This document shows, piece after piece, positions 12,270-21,096 of a stretch of 64,000 nucleotides of DNA. Where the stretch lies: NCBI RefSeq assembly GCF_003258595.1, contig NZ_QHHQ01000001.1:868001-932000 (forward strand). Reading direction: 5' to 3'. Source of the DNA: Acuticoccus sediminis (lineage in GTDB: Bacteria; Pseudomonadota; Alphaproteobacteria; Rhizobiales; Amorphaceae). A program made the position numbers and the translations under genes. The notes beneath the pieces are model-generated. The model was not told where the DNA came from. It searched no databases and saw only the letters and a list, made by a program, of their open reading frames with translations. Position 1 is the stretch's first letter; each line of letters starts with the position of its first letter.

Positions 12270-12298
12270 TTGATCCGAGGCGCCGGTGGTCATATAGA
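12270..12298 (+). promoter_or_regulatory. Predicted sigma-70 promoter of ahcY
   Basis: TTGATC at 12270-12275 and TATAGA at 12293-12298 are spaced by 17 bases. Transcription would start about 20 bases before the ahcY ATG at 12327, leaving a very short leader with the AAGGACAAGGA ribosome site. This leaves no room for a leader riboswitch unless another promoter exists. Confidence 0.55.
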
Positions 12299-12326
12299 CG
12301 GCACAACGGAAGGACAAGGAATTCCC

Positions 12327-13742
12327 ATGGCCATTGCAGAGACCGCTCCCGCCACCGATTACATCGTCAAGGATATCGGCCTCGCCGACTACGGCCGCAC
12401 CGAGATCGATATCGCCGAGGTCGAGATGCCTGGCCTCATGGCCGTGCGCGAGGAGAACCGCGCCGCGCAGCCGCTGAAGGGCGCCCGCATCGCCGGCTCG
12501 CTCCACATGACCATCCAGACCGCCGTGCTGATCGAGACGCTGGTCGCCCTCGGCGCGGACGTGCGCTGGGCCTCCTGCAACATCTACTCGACGCAGGACC
12601 ACGCCGCCGCCGCCATCGCCGCGTCCGGTACCCCCGTCTTCGCCATCAAGGGCGAGACGCTGGAGGAGTACTGGGACTACGCCGACAAGATCCTCGACTG
12701 GGGCAACGGCGAGACCTGCAACATGATCCTGGACGACGGCGGCGACGCCACGCTCCTCGTCATGCTGGGCACCCAGGCCGAGACCGACCCGTCGGTCATC
12801 GCCAACCCGAAGAACGAGGAGGAAGAGTTCCTCTTCAAGACCATCAAGGCGCGCCTCGCCAAGGATCCGACCTTCTACTCGCGCTGCAAGGCGAGCATCA
12901 AAGGCGTCTCCGAGGAGACGACGACCGGCGTGCTGCGCCTCTACCAGATGGAGAAGCGCGGCGAGCTCGCCTTCCCGGCGATCAACGTCAACGACTCGGT
13001 GACGAAGTCGAAGTTCGACAACAAGTACGGCTGCCGTGAGTCGCTCGTCGACGCCATCCGCCGCGGCACCGATGTCATGATGGCCGGCAAGGTCGCCATC
13101 GTCTGCGGCTACGGTGACGTCGGCAAGGGCTCGGCGGCGTCGCTCGCCGGTGCCGGCGCGCGCGTCCTCGTGACCGAGATCGACCCGATCTGCGCCCTGC
13201 AGGCCGCGATGGACGGCTTCGAGGTCGTCACCATGGAAGACGCCGCACCGCGCGCCGACATCGTCGTCACCGCGACCGGCAACAAGGACGTCCTCACGGT
13301 CGACCACATGCGCGCCCTGAAGGACATGGCGATCGTCTGCAACATCGGCCACTTCGACAACGAGATTCAGGTCGCCGGCCTGAAGAACATGAAGTGGAAG
13401 AACGTGAAGCCGCAGGTGGACCTCATCGAGTTCCCCGATGGCAAGCGGATGATCCTCCTCTCCGAAGGCCGCCTCGTGAACCTCGGCAACGCGACCGGGC
13501 ACCCCTCGTTCGTGATGTCCGCCTCGTTCTCGAACCAGACGCTGGCCCAGATCGAGCTCTGGAACAACGGCGGCAGCTACGAGAACAAGGTGTACGTGCT
13601 GCCCAAGCACCTCGACGAGAAGGTGGCGGAGCTGCACCTTGCGAAGCTGGGCGCCAAGCTGACGAAGCTGTCCTCCGAGCAGGCCGCCTACATCGGCGTC
13701 GGTGCCGAAGGCCCGTTCAAGTCCGACCAATACCGCTACTGA
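12327..13742 (+). CDS. ahcY: Adenosylhomocysteinase
   Basis: 471 residues. Converts S-adenosylhomocysteine to adenosine and homocysteine, removing the product inhibitor of methyltransferases. Conserved blocks include [28 protein letters not shown], the NAD-binding [10 protein letters not shown] and the C-terminal KSDQYRY. The reading frame extends upstream to 12186, but ATG 12327 has the ribosome site and the family N-terminus. The window holds at least four SAM-dependent enzymes nearby (two FkbM, one radical SAM, later methyltransferases), but this is a housekeeping gene. Confidence 0.97.
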   Translation: MAIAETAPATDYIVKDIGLADYGRTEIDIAEVEMPGLMAVREENRAAQPLKGARIAGSLHMTIQTAVLIETLVALGADVRWASCNIYSTQDHAAAAIAASGTPVFAIKGETLEEYWDYADKILDWGNGETCNMILDDGGDATLLVMLGTQAETDPSVIANPKNEEEEFLFKTIKARLAKDPTFYSRCKASIKGVSEETTTGVLRLYQMEKRGELAFPAINVNDSVTKSKFDNKYGCRESLVDAIRRGTDVMMAGKVAIVCGYGDVGKGSAASLAGAGARVLVTEIDPICALQAAMDGFEVVTMEDAAPRADIVVTATGNKDVLTVDHMRALKDMAIVCNIGHFDNEIQVAGLKNMKWKNVKPQVDLIEFPDGKRMILLSEGRLVNLGNATGHPSFVMSASFSNQTLAQIELWNNGGSYENKVYVLPKHLDEKVAELHLAKLGAKLTKLSSEQAAYIGVGAEGPFKSDQYRY

Positions 13743-13749
13743 GACTGCG

Positions 13750-14868
13750 ATGATCCCACTCACGCCTCTGGCGGCCTCGCTGCCGTCCACGGTCCCCTTC
13801 GTCGGTCCCGAAGCGCAGGAGCGGGCGCGCGGCGCCCCCTTCCGGGCGCGGCTCGGGGCCAACGAGAACGCGTTCGGCACCTCGCCGCGTGCGATCGAGG
13901 CGATGGCCCGTGCCGCCGCCGAGGCGTGGCAATACGGCGATCCGGAGAACTTCGACCTGAAGTCCGCGATCGCCGAGCACTATGGTGTCCCCGCCGCCCG
14001 CATCGGTGTCGGCGAGGGCATCGACGGCCTCCTGCAGGTCATCACGCGCCTCTTCGTGACCGACGGGACCCCCGTCGTCACGTCGGCCGGCGCCTACCCG
14101 ACCTTCAACTACCATGTGAACGGTTTTGGCGGCCGCCTCGTCACCGTCCCCTACCGTGACGACCGCGAGGACATCGACGCGCTGCTCGACGCCGCGCGCC
14201 GCGAGAAGGCCGCGCTGATCTACCTCGCCAACCCTGACAACCCGATGGGGACCTGGCACGACGCCGACGCGCTGCGCCGGCTGATCGAGGACATTCCCGA
14301 GCACGCCGTCCTCCTCCTGGACGAAGCCTACGTCGAGTTCGCGCCCGCCGCGGCGCAGCTCGCGATGAGCGTCGAGCATCCGCGCCTCATCCGTCTGCGC
14401 ACCTTCTCCAAGGCATACGGGCTCGCGGGGATGCGGGTCGGCTACGCGGTGACCACGCCGGAGATGGCGAGCGCGTTCGACAAGGTCCGCAACCACTTCG
14501 GCGTCAACCGCGTCGCCCAGGCGGGCGCGCTGGCGGCGCTGCAGGACCACAAGTTCTTCCGGCGGATGCTGGCGGACGTCCACGCCGCGAAGGTCCGCAT
14601 CGGCGCCATCGCCGCCGCCCATGGCATGACCGCGCTGCCGAGCGCGACGAACTTCGTGGCGCTGGACACCGGATTCGACGGGACGGTCGCCCGGGCCCTG
14701 GTCGCGGCGCTCTCCGCCCGCGGCGTCTTCGTGCGCATGCCGTTCGTGGCGCCGCAGGACCGCTGCATCCGTGTCGCGGCGGGACCCGACGAACTGCTCG
14801 ACGTGCTGGACGCCGAACTGGGCGCGGCGCTCGCCGAAGCGACCAGCGTCGTCGCGGTCGCCGGCTAG
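13750..14868 (+). CDS. PLP-dependent aminotransferase, HisC-like
   Basis: 372 residues. Fold-type I aminotransferase of the histidinol-phosphate aminotransferase class. The PLP lysine is Lys221 in RTFSKAYGLAGMRVGY; the cofactor-ring aspartate is Asp191 in LLLDEAYVEF; NPDNPMGT is also present. The ATG is 8 bases after the ahcY stop, so the two are probably co-transcribed. Substrate could be histidinol phosphate, an aromatic amino acid or another amine; no other his gene is near, so I leave the symbol empty. Confidence 0.87.
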   Translation: MIPLTPLAASLPSTVPFVGPEAQERARGAPFRARLGANENAFGTSPRAIEAMARAAAEAWQYGDPENFDLKSAIAEHYGVPAARIGVGEGIDGLLQVITRLFVTDGTPVVTSAGAYPTFNYHVNGFGGRLVTVPYRDDREDIDALLDAARREKAALIYLANPDNPMGTWHDADALRRLIEDIPEHAVLLLDEAYVEFAPAAAQLAMSVEHPRLIRLRTFSKAYGLAGMRVGYAVTTPEMASAFDKVRNHFGVNRVAQAGALAALQDHKFFRRMLADVHAAKVRIGAIAAAHGMTALPSATNFVALDTGFDGTVARALVAALSARGVFVRMPFVAPQDRCIRVAAGPDELLDVLDAELGAALAEATSVVAVAG

Positions 14869-14932
14869 GACGGCAAGGTGCGCCCGTCGCGCGACGGCGC
14901 CCGCCCCAGGGCCACCGGGGCCGGCCGACGCG

Positions 14933-15217
14933 TCAGTTGGTGCGCAGCCGCCCGTCCGGACCGATGAGGTCCGGCGAGTTTTCACGATATTCACGGGTAT
15001 AGGTGCCGCCGGGCGTCCCGTAGGCGTCGCTGGTGCGGGTCGGCGCGGTGCTGCCGGTGCCGTAGAAGTCGGCGTTCGGTCCGCGGCCGGGCGTGATGTC
15101 GTCGTCGTAGACGACGCCGTCGAGGTAGCTGGTGCTGTTGTCGCCGAAGTCCTGGGCGGCCGCGGCGCCGCAAAGCGCCAGCAGCGCCGCCACGCCGATC
15201 ACGATCCGATGTCTCAC
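14933..15217 (-). CDS. Small exported protein of unknown function
   Basis: 94 residues. GTG start at 15217, preceded by an AGGAG site; the reading frame continues upstream but those residues are Arg-rich shadow sequence. A signal peptide is clear (HRIVIGVAALLALCGAAAAQ). The mature part is Gly/Asp/Tyr/Thr rich, with YLDGVVYDDDITPGRGP and a PGGTYTREYRENSPDL end. No family recognised. It converges with the aminotransferase gene. Confidence 0.6.
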   Translation of the reverse strand: MRHRIVIGVAALLALCGAAAAQDFGDNSTSYLDGVVYDDDITPGRGPNADFYGTGSTAPTRTSDAYGTPGGTYTREYRENSPDLIGPDGRLRTN

Positions 15218-15652
15218 GCACTCACTCCTAGGCACGCCGCGGCCCGGCGGGGACGGATCCCCCGCCGCCCGATCCGCCGCGAGTATCTCCCGAAAATCTA
15301 AGGAAGTGCTTAGGGACGGCAAGCGGGCCGGGCAGGTGCCGCGGCCCGTCGGGCGCGTGCCGCACCGCGCGGCGCACGCCTTGCGGCGCGATATATTGCG
15401 CGCGGCCCATCCTGACGCGGCGAACGCAATAATCGGCCGCATCTTCATCACTTTGCTGCGAGAATTGTGGCGCTCTCCGTTTAATTTGACTGCGTTTTTT
15501 GGAACAAGACAGTTATGAAAACTTGGTCAGCTGTCGGTAGACCGCCGGCGGGGGCCGGGACTGCACGTCGAGGGGACCGTTCGTCGTCACCGCGCTCGGC
15601 TCGTCCTGTCGCCTGAGAAGGCCGAGACGAACATGGATGGGGATGGCGCCGG
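15218..15652. other. Intergenic region upstream of the RTX gene
   Basis: 435 bases between the divergent small exported protein and the RTX gene. No convincing gene is present. A short AT-rich patch around 15478-15530, with TTGACT at 15486 and a T6 run, is a likely place for the RTX promoter, although I could not fit a well-spaced -10 box. Confidence 0.4.
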
Positions 15653-16753
15653 ATGGCCTTCAGGATTGGTAGAGGCATTTTCGACTCGCTCGAGGGCTCG
15701 GCCTCCGACGACATCGTGCTGGGCCTCGGCGGCGACGACATCGTCATCGGCGGCTTTGGCTCCGACTGGCTCGACGGCGGGGACGGGGACGACATCGTCG
15801 TCACCGGCGCGATCGTTTCCGGCTCGCTCCTCGGCGGCGCGGTGTTCGAGGACACCGACAACGACGTGGCCTTCGGCGGCGCCGGCGACGACGTGATCAT
15901 CTCGGTCGGCGGGGCCGACTACATAGACGCGGGCGAGGGCGGCGAGACGGACGGCGACCTCGTCGCCGTCAACCGGTCCGGGAACACCGCCGCGCTTCGG
16001 GCGTTCGGCATCGACAGCGCGCTCGCCCCGTCTCCGACTCCGGTGTTCGAGGGCCAGTTCGTCGTGCTGAACGACGGGACGGCGGTCACCAACGCGGAGC
16101 ATCTGCGGCTGCGCGGGACGACGATGTCCGACACCATTCTCCTCGCCAACATGACGAGCCTCGAGGAGACCGAGATCTTCGCCAACGGCGGAAACGATGT
16201 CGTCACCACGGGCGACAGCGTCGACTCGCTCTACGGCGAGGGCGGAGACGACCTCCTCTCCGCCGGAGCGGGCGCCGACAGCGTCGAGGGCGGGACGGGG
16301 AACGACACGATCCTCGCCGGGGCGGGCGGCGACTACGCCCTCGGCGGCGCGGGCAACGACCTCATCATGGGCGGCGACGGCGACGATGCCATCTACGGCA
16401 ACGCGGGCGACGACACCGTGATCGGCGGCGCCGGCAACGATACCCTCGGCGGCGCCGAGCCGTACGCCGGGACCCGGGCGTTCGACACCGACACATATGT
16501 CGGCGGCGAGGGAGCGGACCTCTTCTCCCTCATGTTCGGCGCCATCAACGAGGACGTCATCGCCGACTTCGACCGCCGCGAGGGCGACAGCATCGAGATC
16601 GGCTTCAACATCGACATCGGCCGGGACGACGTCGAGATCGAGCTGGTCGACCGGCGCGCGGGCACCTTCAACGTCACCGTCGAGGGGGAGGGGACGCACA
16701 CCTTCACCGCCGTCGGCGCCCTCGTCTCCGACGTGGCGCTCCTCGTCTTCTGA
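15653..16753 (+). CDS. RTX (hemolysin-type) calcium-binding repeat protein
   Basis: 366 residues. Two blocks of nonapeptide GGxGxDxxx repeats are visible, one near residues 20-95 (LGLGGDDIVIGGFGSDWLDG) and one near 180-270 (GGAGNDLIMGGDGDDAIYGN). Between them lies a non-repeat segment of about 85 residues (VLNDGTAVTNAEHLRLRG). There is no N-terminal signal peptide, as expected for type I secretion with a C-terminal signal. The C-terminal segment (IADFDRREGDSIEIGF, ending ALLVF) resembles such tails. No transporter genes are adjacent. Role could be a surface or secreted calcium-binding protein; no enzyme domain is seen. Confidence 0.85.
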   Translation: MAFRIGRGIFDSLEGSASDDIVLGLGGDDIVIGGFGSDWLDGGDGDDIVVTGAIVSGSLLGGAVFEDTDNDVAFGGAGDDVIISVGGADYIDAGEGGETDGDLVAVNRSGNTAALRAFGIDSALAPSPTPVFEGQFVVLNDGTAVTNAEHLRLRGTTMSDTILLANMTSLEETEIFANGGNDVVTTGDSVDSLYGEGGDDLLSAGAGADSVEGGTGNDTILAGAGGDYALGGAGNDLIMGGDGDDAIYGNAGDDTVIGGAGNDTLGGAEPYAGTRAFDTDTYVGGEGADLFSLMFGAINEDVIADFDRREGDSIEIGFNIDIGRDDVEIELVDRRAGTFNVTVEGEGTHTFTAVGALVSDVALLVF

Positions 16754-17056
16754 CCGACGACGGGGTCCGGCCGGCACCCGCCCGCCGTACGGCGGCCGAC
16801 CCACGCCGCGCGGACGTGGCGCGGAGGCGCGGCCGCGGCCGCCACGACCGGCGCCCCCGTGTCACCGCACCCGGGCCGGCGGTCGCCCCGGCGACGCTCC
16901 CGGGTCGGCGAGTGTTTGCTCACAAAGGATCCTCCTCGGCGGCCGGGAGTGCTATAGCGCAGAAAAAAGCACCGTCCGGCTCGGGCCGGCCGGGAACAAC
17001 ACGACGGGAGGTGAGCGCCGCATCGGACCGGCCCGCCGCCCGTCAGGGAGCGCGCC
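16754..17056. other. Intergenic region between the RTX and MFS genes
   Basis: 303 bases. Very GC-rich after the RTX stop, then a less GC-rich stretch (GCTATAGCGCAGAAAAAAGC near 16951-16970) that may hold the MFS promoter. No gene is supported. Confidence 0.35.
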
Positions 17057-18301
17057 ATGACCGCCGACGACGTCCTCGACAGCCGCTATTCCTGGGTGCG
17101 GCTCCTTCTCACGCTCGCGGTGGCGGCGGTCGGCAACGTCGGCATCTGGGCGGTCGTCGTGATCATGCCCGCGCTTCAGGCCGAGTTCGCCATCGACCGC
17201 GCCGACGCCTCGCTCCCGTACACGATGACGATGATCGGCTTCGCGTTCGGCAACGTGGTGGTGGGCCGCATCGTCGACCGGTTCGGCATCACGGTCGCGC
17301 TCCTCGTCGCCACCGGCTTCCTTGGGATCGGCTACGCGGCGACGGCGATCGCGAGCCACGTTCTCCTCGTCTACGCGCTGCATATCCTCATCGGGATCGG
17401 TACCGGGGCGTGCTTCGGCCCGCTCCTCGCCGACATTTCCCACTGGTTCTCGAAGCGGCGCGGCATCGCCGTCGCGCTGGTCGCGAGCGGGAACTACATT
17501 GCTGGCGCCTTCTGGCCCATGGTCCTCAGCGGCATCCTCTCGGCGAGCGGGTGGCGCGGCGTCTACGGCGCGCTCGCGATCATCGTCGTCGTGACGCTGG
17601 TGCCGCTGGGCCTCGCGCTGCGCCGGCGGGTACCGGCGGCGACGATGGCGCACTCCGACGCCCTCTCGGCGGCGCGGCGCCGGTCGGTCGACCTCTCGCT
17701 CGTCACTCTGCGCAACCTTCTCGCGGTCGCCGGCATCGGCTGCTGCGTGGCGATGTCGATGCCGCAGGTCCACATGGTCTCGCTGGCGGTCGACCTCGGC
17801 TGCGCGCCCGTCGTCGGAGCGCAGATCCTGTCGGTGATGCTGATCGGCGGCGTCATCTCGCGCATCATCTTCGGCGCGGTGGCCGACACGCTCGGCGGCG
17901 TGCGCACGCTGCTCATCGGCTCGACGCTGCAGTGCTTCGCGCTCGCGCTCTACCTTCCGTTCGACGGCGTGGTGTCGGGGCTCTTCGTGGTCAGCTTCGT
18001 GTTCGGCCTCTCCCAGGGCGGCATCGTGCCGTCCTACGCGGTGATCGTGCGGGAATACTTCCCGGCGCGGGAGGCGGGGACGATGATCGGCTTCATCCTG
18101 ATGGCGACGATCTTCGGCATGGCGCTCGGCGGGTGGATGTCCGGCTACATCCGCGACGTCGCCGGCTCGTACGACATGGCCTTCCTGAACGGCATCGCCT
18201 TCAACGTCCTCAACATGGTGATCATGCTGCTGATCCTCAGCAAGACGCGCACGCCGCGGCAGCGGGCGGTGGGGATGCCCGCGCCGGTCCAGGTGCCATG
18301 A
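17057..18301 (+). CDS. MFS transporter, monocarboxylate/oxalate-type
   Basis: 414 residues with about 12 hydrophobic segments. The loop after segment 2 carries the MFS motif as GRIVDRFGITVALL, and the middle has a cytoplasmic loop near residue 195-215 (RRRVPAATMAHSDALSAARRR). Overall spacing and the SHWFSKRRGIAVALVASGN stretch match the OFA/MCT-like branch, which carries organic anions. Substrate unknown. It stands alone between an RTX gene and a convergent globin gene. Confidence 0.85.
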   Translation: MTADDVLDSRYSWVRLLLTLAVAAVGNVGIWAVVVIMPALQAEFAIDRADASLPYTMTMIGFAFGNVVVGRIVDRFGITVALLVATGFLGIGYAATAIASHVLLVYALHILIGIGTGACFGPLLADISHWFSKRRGIAVALVASGNYIAGAFWPMVLSGILSASGWRGVYGALAIIVVVTLVPLGLALRRRVPAATMAHSDALSAARRRSVDLSLVTLRNLLAVAGIGCCVAMSMPQVHMVSLAVDLGCAPVVGAQILSVMLIGGVISRIIFGAVADTLGGVRTLLIGSTLQCFALALYLPFDGVVSGLFVVSFVFGLSQGGIVPSYAVIVREYFPAREAGTMIGFILMATIFGMALGGWMSGYIRDVAGSYDMAFLNGIAFNVLNMVIMLLILSKTRTPRQRAVGMPAPVQVP

Positions 18302-18377
18302 GCGGGCGCACGGCGTCGCGGCCCCGCGCCCGGGGCGCGAGGCGTCGCTCCGACATCACCGGCCGGCGGTGCGTCCG

Positions 18378-18848
18378 TCAGCCGAAGAGGCGGGAGAAGA
18401 AGCCCCTCTTAGGCACCGCCACCACCACCGCCTCGGCCTCAGCCTTGTGCGCGGCGTTCTTCATGACGGTGGAGACGAGGACGTAGGTCTCGGTCCACGC
18501 GTCCTTCAGCTCCGCCGTCCAGGCGTCGCCGAGACCCTTCTCGAGCGTGTAGAGGAGCGCGGCGCCGACGGCGTCGTAGTGCTCGTCCCTGACGCCGTAG
18601 GCGACGTGCTTGACGCCGAGCGCCTCGACCACGGGGACGATCGTGTCCACCTGGTGGAGGTTCGACACCGCGACGCCGAGGGTCTTCATCAGCTTCTTCT
18701 TCTGCTCCGCCATCTCGGCCGGAAACAGCGACGTCAGCTCGGGGTTCTGCTCGAACAGCCGTCCATAGAAGATGTCGGCGGCCGTCTCGGCGATCGGCGC
18801 GACCTTCTTGAAGCTCTCCTGGACCAGCGCAACTTTCTCGGGGGTCAT
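18378..18848 (-). CDS. Single-domain globin
   Basis: 156 residues. Three-over-three haem globin related to Vitreoscilla-type haemoglobin and flavohaemoglobin haem domains. LVQESFKKVAPIAETAADIFYGRLFEQNPELTSLF is the usual A-to-CD helix run (shown here in two pieces: LVQESFKKVAP and IFYGRLFEQNPEL), and VKHVAYGVRDEHYDAVGAAL holds the proximal histidine region. There is no reductase domain. ATG 18848 is preferred over the TTG at 18863 because GAAGGA lies just upstream. Last gene of a minus-strand set with a DUF3365 cytochrome, a multihaem cytochrome and a flavoprotein. Likely NO or oxygen chemistry; inferred. Confidence 0.88.
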   Translation of the reverse strand: MTPEKVALVQESFKKVAPIAETAADIFYGRLFEQNPELTSLFPAEMAEQKKKLMKTLGVAVSNLHQVDTIVPVVEALGVKHVAYGVRDEHYDAVGAALLYTLEKGLGDAWTAELKDAWTETYVLVSTVMKNAAHKAEAEAVVVAVPKRGFFSRLFG

Positions 18849-18910
18849 CCTAAAATCCTTCAATCAGAGAGGGGAGATGGACGGGCGGTGCGGTCCGCCC
18901 GCCCCCGACG

Positions 18911-19486
18911 TCAGCCGTCGATGGGAATGCGGATCACGACACCGCCCATCGTGTCGCCGAGCTCGAAATCGGTGCGCGGGGAGTCCTTGTGCGCGTTGTG
19001 GCAGGAGACGCAGGCCGGCGCGACGGCGACATCCGCGTAGACGGCGGTGAGGTAAGTCTGATCGCCGAGGGTTTCCTCAGCGTAGAATGGCTCGTCCGGG
19101 TCGTCCGCGACCGCCTGGAGCCCTTCCTTCTCCACCTCGGTGGTCGCGCCGTTCTGCTTGTTGACCGGCCACAGTGAGAGAAGCGAGTAGAAGAACTTGT
19201 CCGTCTTGTCGGCGACCAGCTCGGAGCCGAAGCGGAACATCTGCGCGGGCAGCGGCAGTGCCTTGTCGTCGTGGAAGAATTCCGACGCCTTGATCACGCC
19301 TTCTTCGTTGGCGAGCCGATTGACCACCATCTTCGTGTAGACGGTCCGGTCCGACTCCATGACCGCATGGAGCATATCGGCCACATCCTTGGCGTCGATA
19401 CTCTGGGCGACGATCGCCGTGGGCATTGCGATGCCCGCCGCGACGAGACCCGCCGCGGCCATGACCTTGAAGCGCTTTATTCCCAT
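18911..19486 (-). CDS. DUF3365 (Tll0287-like) monohaem c-type protein
   Basis: 191 residues. Signal peptide (KVMAAAGLVAAGIAMPTAIVAQ), then a PAS-like DUF3365 region (MVVNRLANEEGVIKASEFFH, FRFGSELVADKTDKFFYS) and a C-terminal haem c motif CVSCH near residue 168. Members of this family are periplasmic haem sensors or electron carriers. ATG 19486 follows AGAGGATC; a longer frame to 19633 is Arg-rich and unlikely. It sits 64 bases after the multihaem cytochrome and 62 bases before the globin, probably in one operon. Confidence 0.85.
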   Translation of the reverse strand: MGIKRFKVMAAAGLVAAGIAMPTAIVAQSIDAKDVADMLHAVMESDRTVYTKMVVNRLANEEGVIKASEFFHDDKALPLPAQMFRFGSELVADKTDKFFYSLLSLWPVNKQNGATTEVEKEGLQAVADDPDEPFYAEETLGDQTYLTAVYADVAVAPACVSCHNAHKDSPRTDFELGDTMGGVVIRIPIDG

Positions 19487-19550
19487 GATAGATCCTCTTT
19501 CGCGTTGCCGTTCGTGCAATGGCGGCACGGGGGGAGGAGAGCGAGGCCCA

Positions 19551-21092
19551 TCACTTGCCTCCCTCCGTGCGACTTCTCGCCCAGTCGATGCTCGGCACAT
19601 GGGCCGAGGGGCGCCCGTTGAAGTTCCTCTCAACGAGTTCGGGATCCGCCAGGGCGTCGATCGCGAACGACAGCCCGTGGCAGTTGAGACAGACCGGCCG
19701 GATCATCTTCTCGTTCGGCCGCAGCGTGGCGTTCTGGTTGTGCGTGACGAAGAAGCGGCCGCGGCGCAGCTCGATCTTCGGCATGTGGCAGTCGCCGCAG
19801 GTCACCCCGGTTCCGGCGGGCGCGGTGCCGTCGCGCTCGGCCTCCCAGAGGCGGAAGTGGGGCGAGGTGAAGTAGGCGCGGGTGTGCGGATCGTCGTGGC
19901 AGGAGGCGCAGGCCTCGACCGCGGCGGTGGCGAGATCCGGCTGATGCGGCGCATGGCACTGCCCGCAGGTCCCGACCGACTCGCCGTGCGCGTCCGGCTT
20001 CATCGGGATGCGCGCCTTGTCGACCGTCATCGCCGTCAGCGGGACGTCGCGGAACGGCGCGGTGAGGGCGGCGAGGACGGCGTTCTCCGGCGCCTTGCGC
20101 GGTTCGGGGAGCGCGGGGTGGAAGCGCATCGCGTGCCGGCCCTCACGGAAGGTGTCGGTCTCGCGCTTGTGGCAGTCGCGGCAGGTCTCCATGCCGGGCG
20201 ACGGGGTCCACGCCGCGGCGAGGGCGGCGCGGTCCGCCGGGTCCGCCTCGGGGGCGTGGCAGCCGCCGCAATTCACGCCGCTCGTCGCGTGCTTCGAGGC
20301 CGCCCACGCCGCGACGACGCCGGGTGTCGCGAGGCCGTCCGGTGCCACCGCGTCCCCGGCGCGCAGGATCTCGGCGAGCGCGGTCCGGGCGTCCTCCCCG
20401 GCCTCGTCCGGCGCCGTGCCGGCGTTCTCGAGGTAGGCCTTGAGGCTCGCCACCGGGTCGTCCGACAGGATCGCGGTGAGGCGCGGGTGGCTCCGCGCCG
20501 CGGCGGAGAAGGGCTGGACGGGATCGGCGGCGAAGTCGGGCTCCGCCGCGTGGCGCAGCAGGAAGTCCTCGTAGAGCGCGGTGTTGTCGTGGAAATTGTG
20601 GCAACCGGCGCTGGCGCAGGTCTCGAAGCCGTAGCCCTTGTGGGTCGGGCGGTTCTCGTAGACGTCCTGATGGCAGGCCATGCAGTAGTCCATCGGGAGC
20701 GTCACGGCGCCGACGCGGGTCTCTTCCGGGACATGCTCGGCGTGGCAGGTGATGCAGTACAGCGCGTCGAGTTCGGCGCGGCGGGCGACGTTGCGCGGGT
20801 CGCGGAACTTCTTGACCGGGTGCGAGTCGTCGGCCTCCTTCAGCTCCTCCTCGTGGCAGGTGAGGCAGGCCTTGTTCATGTCCTTCCGGACCGTCACGCG
20901 GTCGGCGAAGAAGCCGGAGGTGTGGCACGCCTCGCAGGCCACCTCGATCTGGTGGTGCGCCCCGGTGGTGCGGCCGATCAGGAAGATGTCACGCGCCCCG
21001 CCGACGTAGGCGATGGAGGCGAGCGCGCCGCCGGCGGCCAGTGTGAGGCCGACCCAGAGGCACCAGAGGAGGGCATTTCGGCTCATCCTCAT
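19551..21092 (-). CDS. Membrane-anchored multihaem cytochrome c (11 haem motifs)
   Basis: 513 residues. One N-terminal hydrophobic segment (residues about 9-30) would export and anchor it at the periplasmic face. Ten CxxCH motifs start at residues 53, 76, 113, 137, 275, 304, 376, 395, 432 and 468, and an unusual CX4CH (CASAGCH) is at 159-165. Haems 1-5 and 6-11 are separated by a haem-free segment of about 110 residues (166-274), so it may be two modules. Motifs alone do not settle the enzyme class; it could be a nitrite or hydroxylamine-type reductase or an electron conduit. It follows the flavocytochrome b gene by four bases. Confidence 0.88.
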   Translation of the reverse strand: MRMSRNALLWCLWVGLTLAAGGALASIAYVGGARDIFLIGRTTGAHHQIEVACEACHTSGFFADRVTVRKDMNKACLTCHEEELKEADDSHPVKKFRDPRNVARRAELDALYCITCHAEHVPEETRVGAVTLPMDYCMACHQDVYENRPTHKGYGFETCASAGCHNFHDNTALYEDFLLRHAAEPDFAADPVQPFSAAARSHPRLTAILSDDPVASLKAYLENAGTAPDEAGEDARTALAEILRAGDAVAPDGLATPGVVAAWAASKHATSGVNCGGCHAPEADPADRAALAAAWTPSPGMETCRDCHKRETDTFREGRHAMRFHPALPEPRKAPENAVLAALTAPFRDVPLTAMTVDKARIPMKPDAHGESVGTCGQCHAPHQPDLATAAVEACASCHDDPHTRAYFTSPHFRLWEAERDGTAPAGTGVTCGDCHMPKIELRRGRFFVTHNQNATLRPNEKMIRPVCLNCHGLSFAIDALADPELVERNFNGRPSAHVPSIDWARSRTEGGK

Positions 21093-21096
21093 CGCA

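Noticed and set aside
12242-12326. Possible SAH or SAM riboswitch upstream of ahcY
   Set aside because: The CCGAGG stretch recalls the SAH motif, but other conserved elements are missing and the predicted promoter overlaps it.
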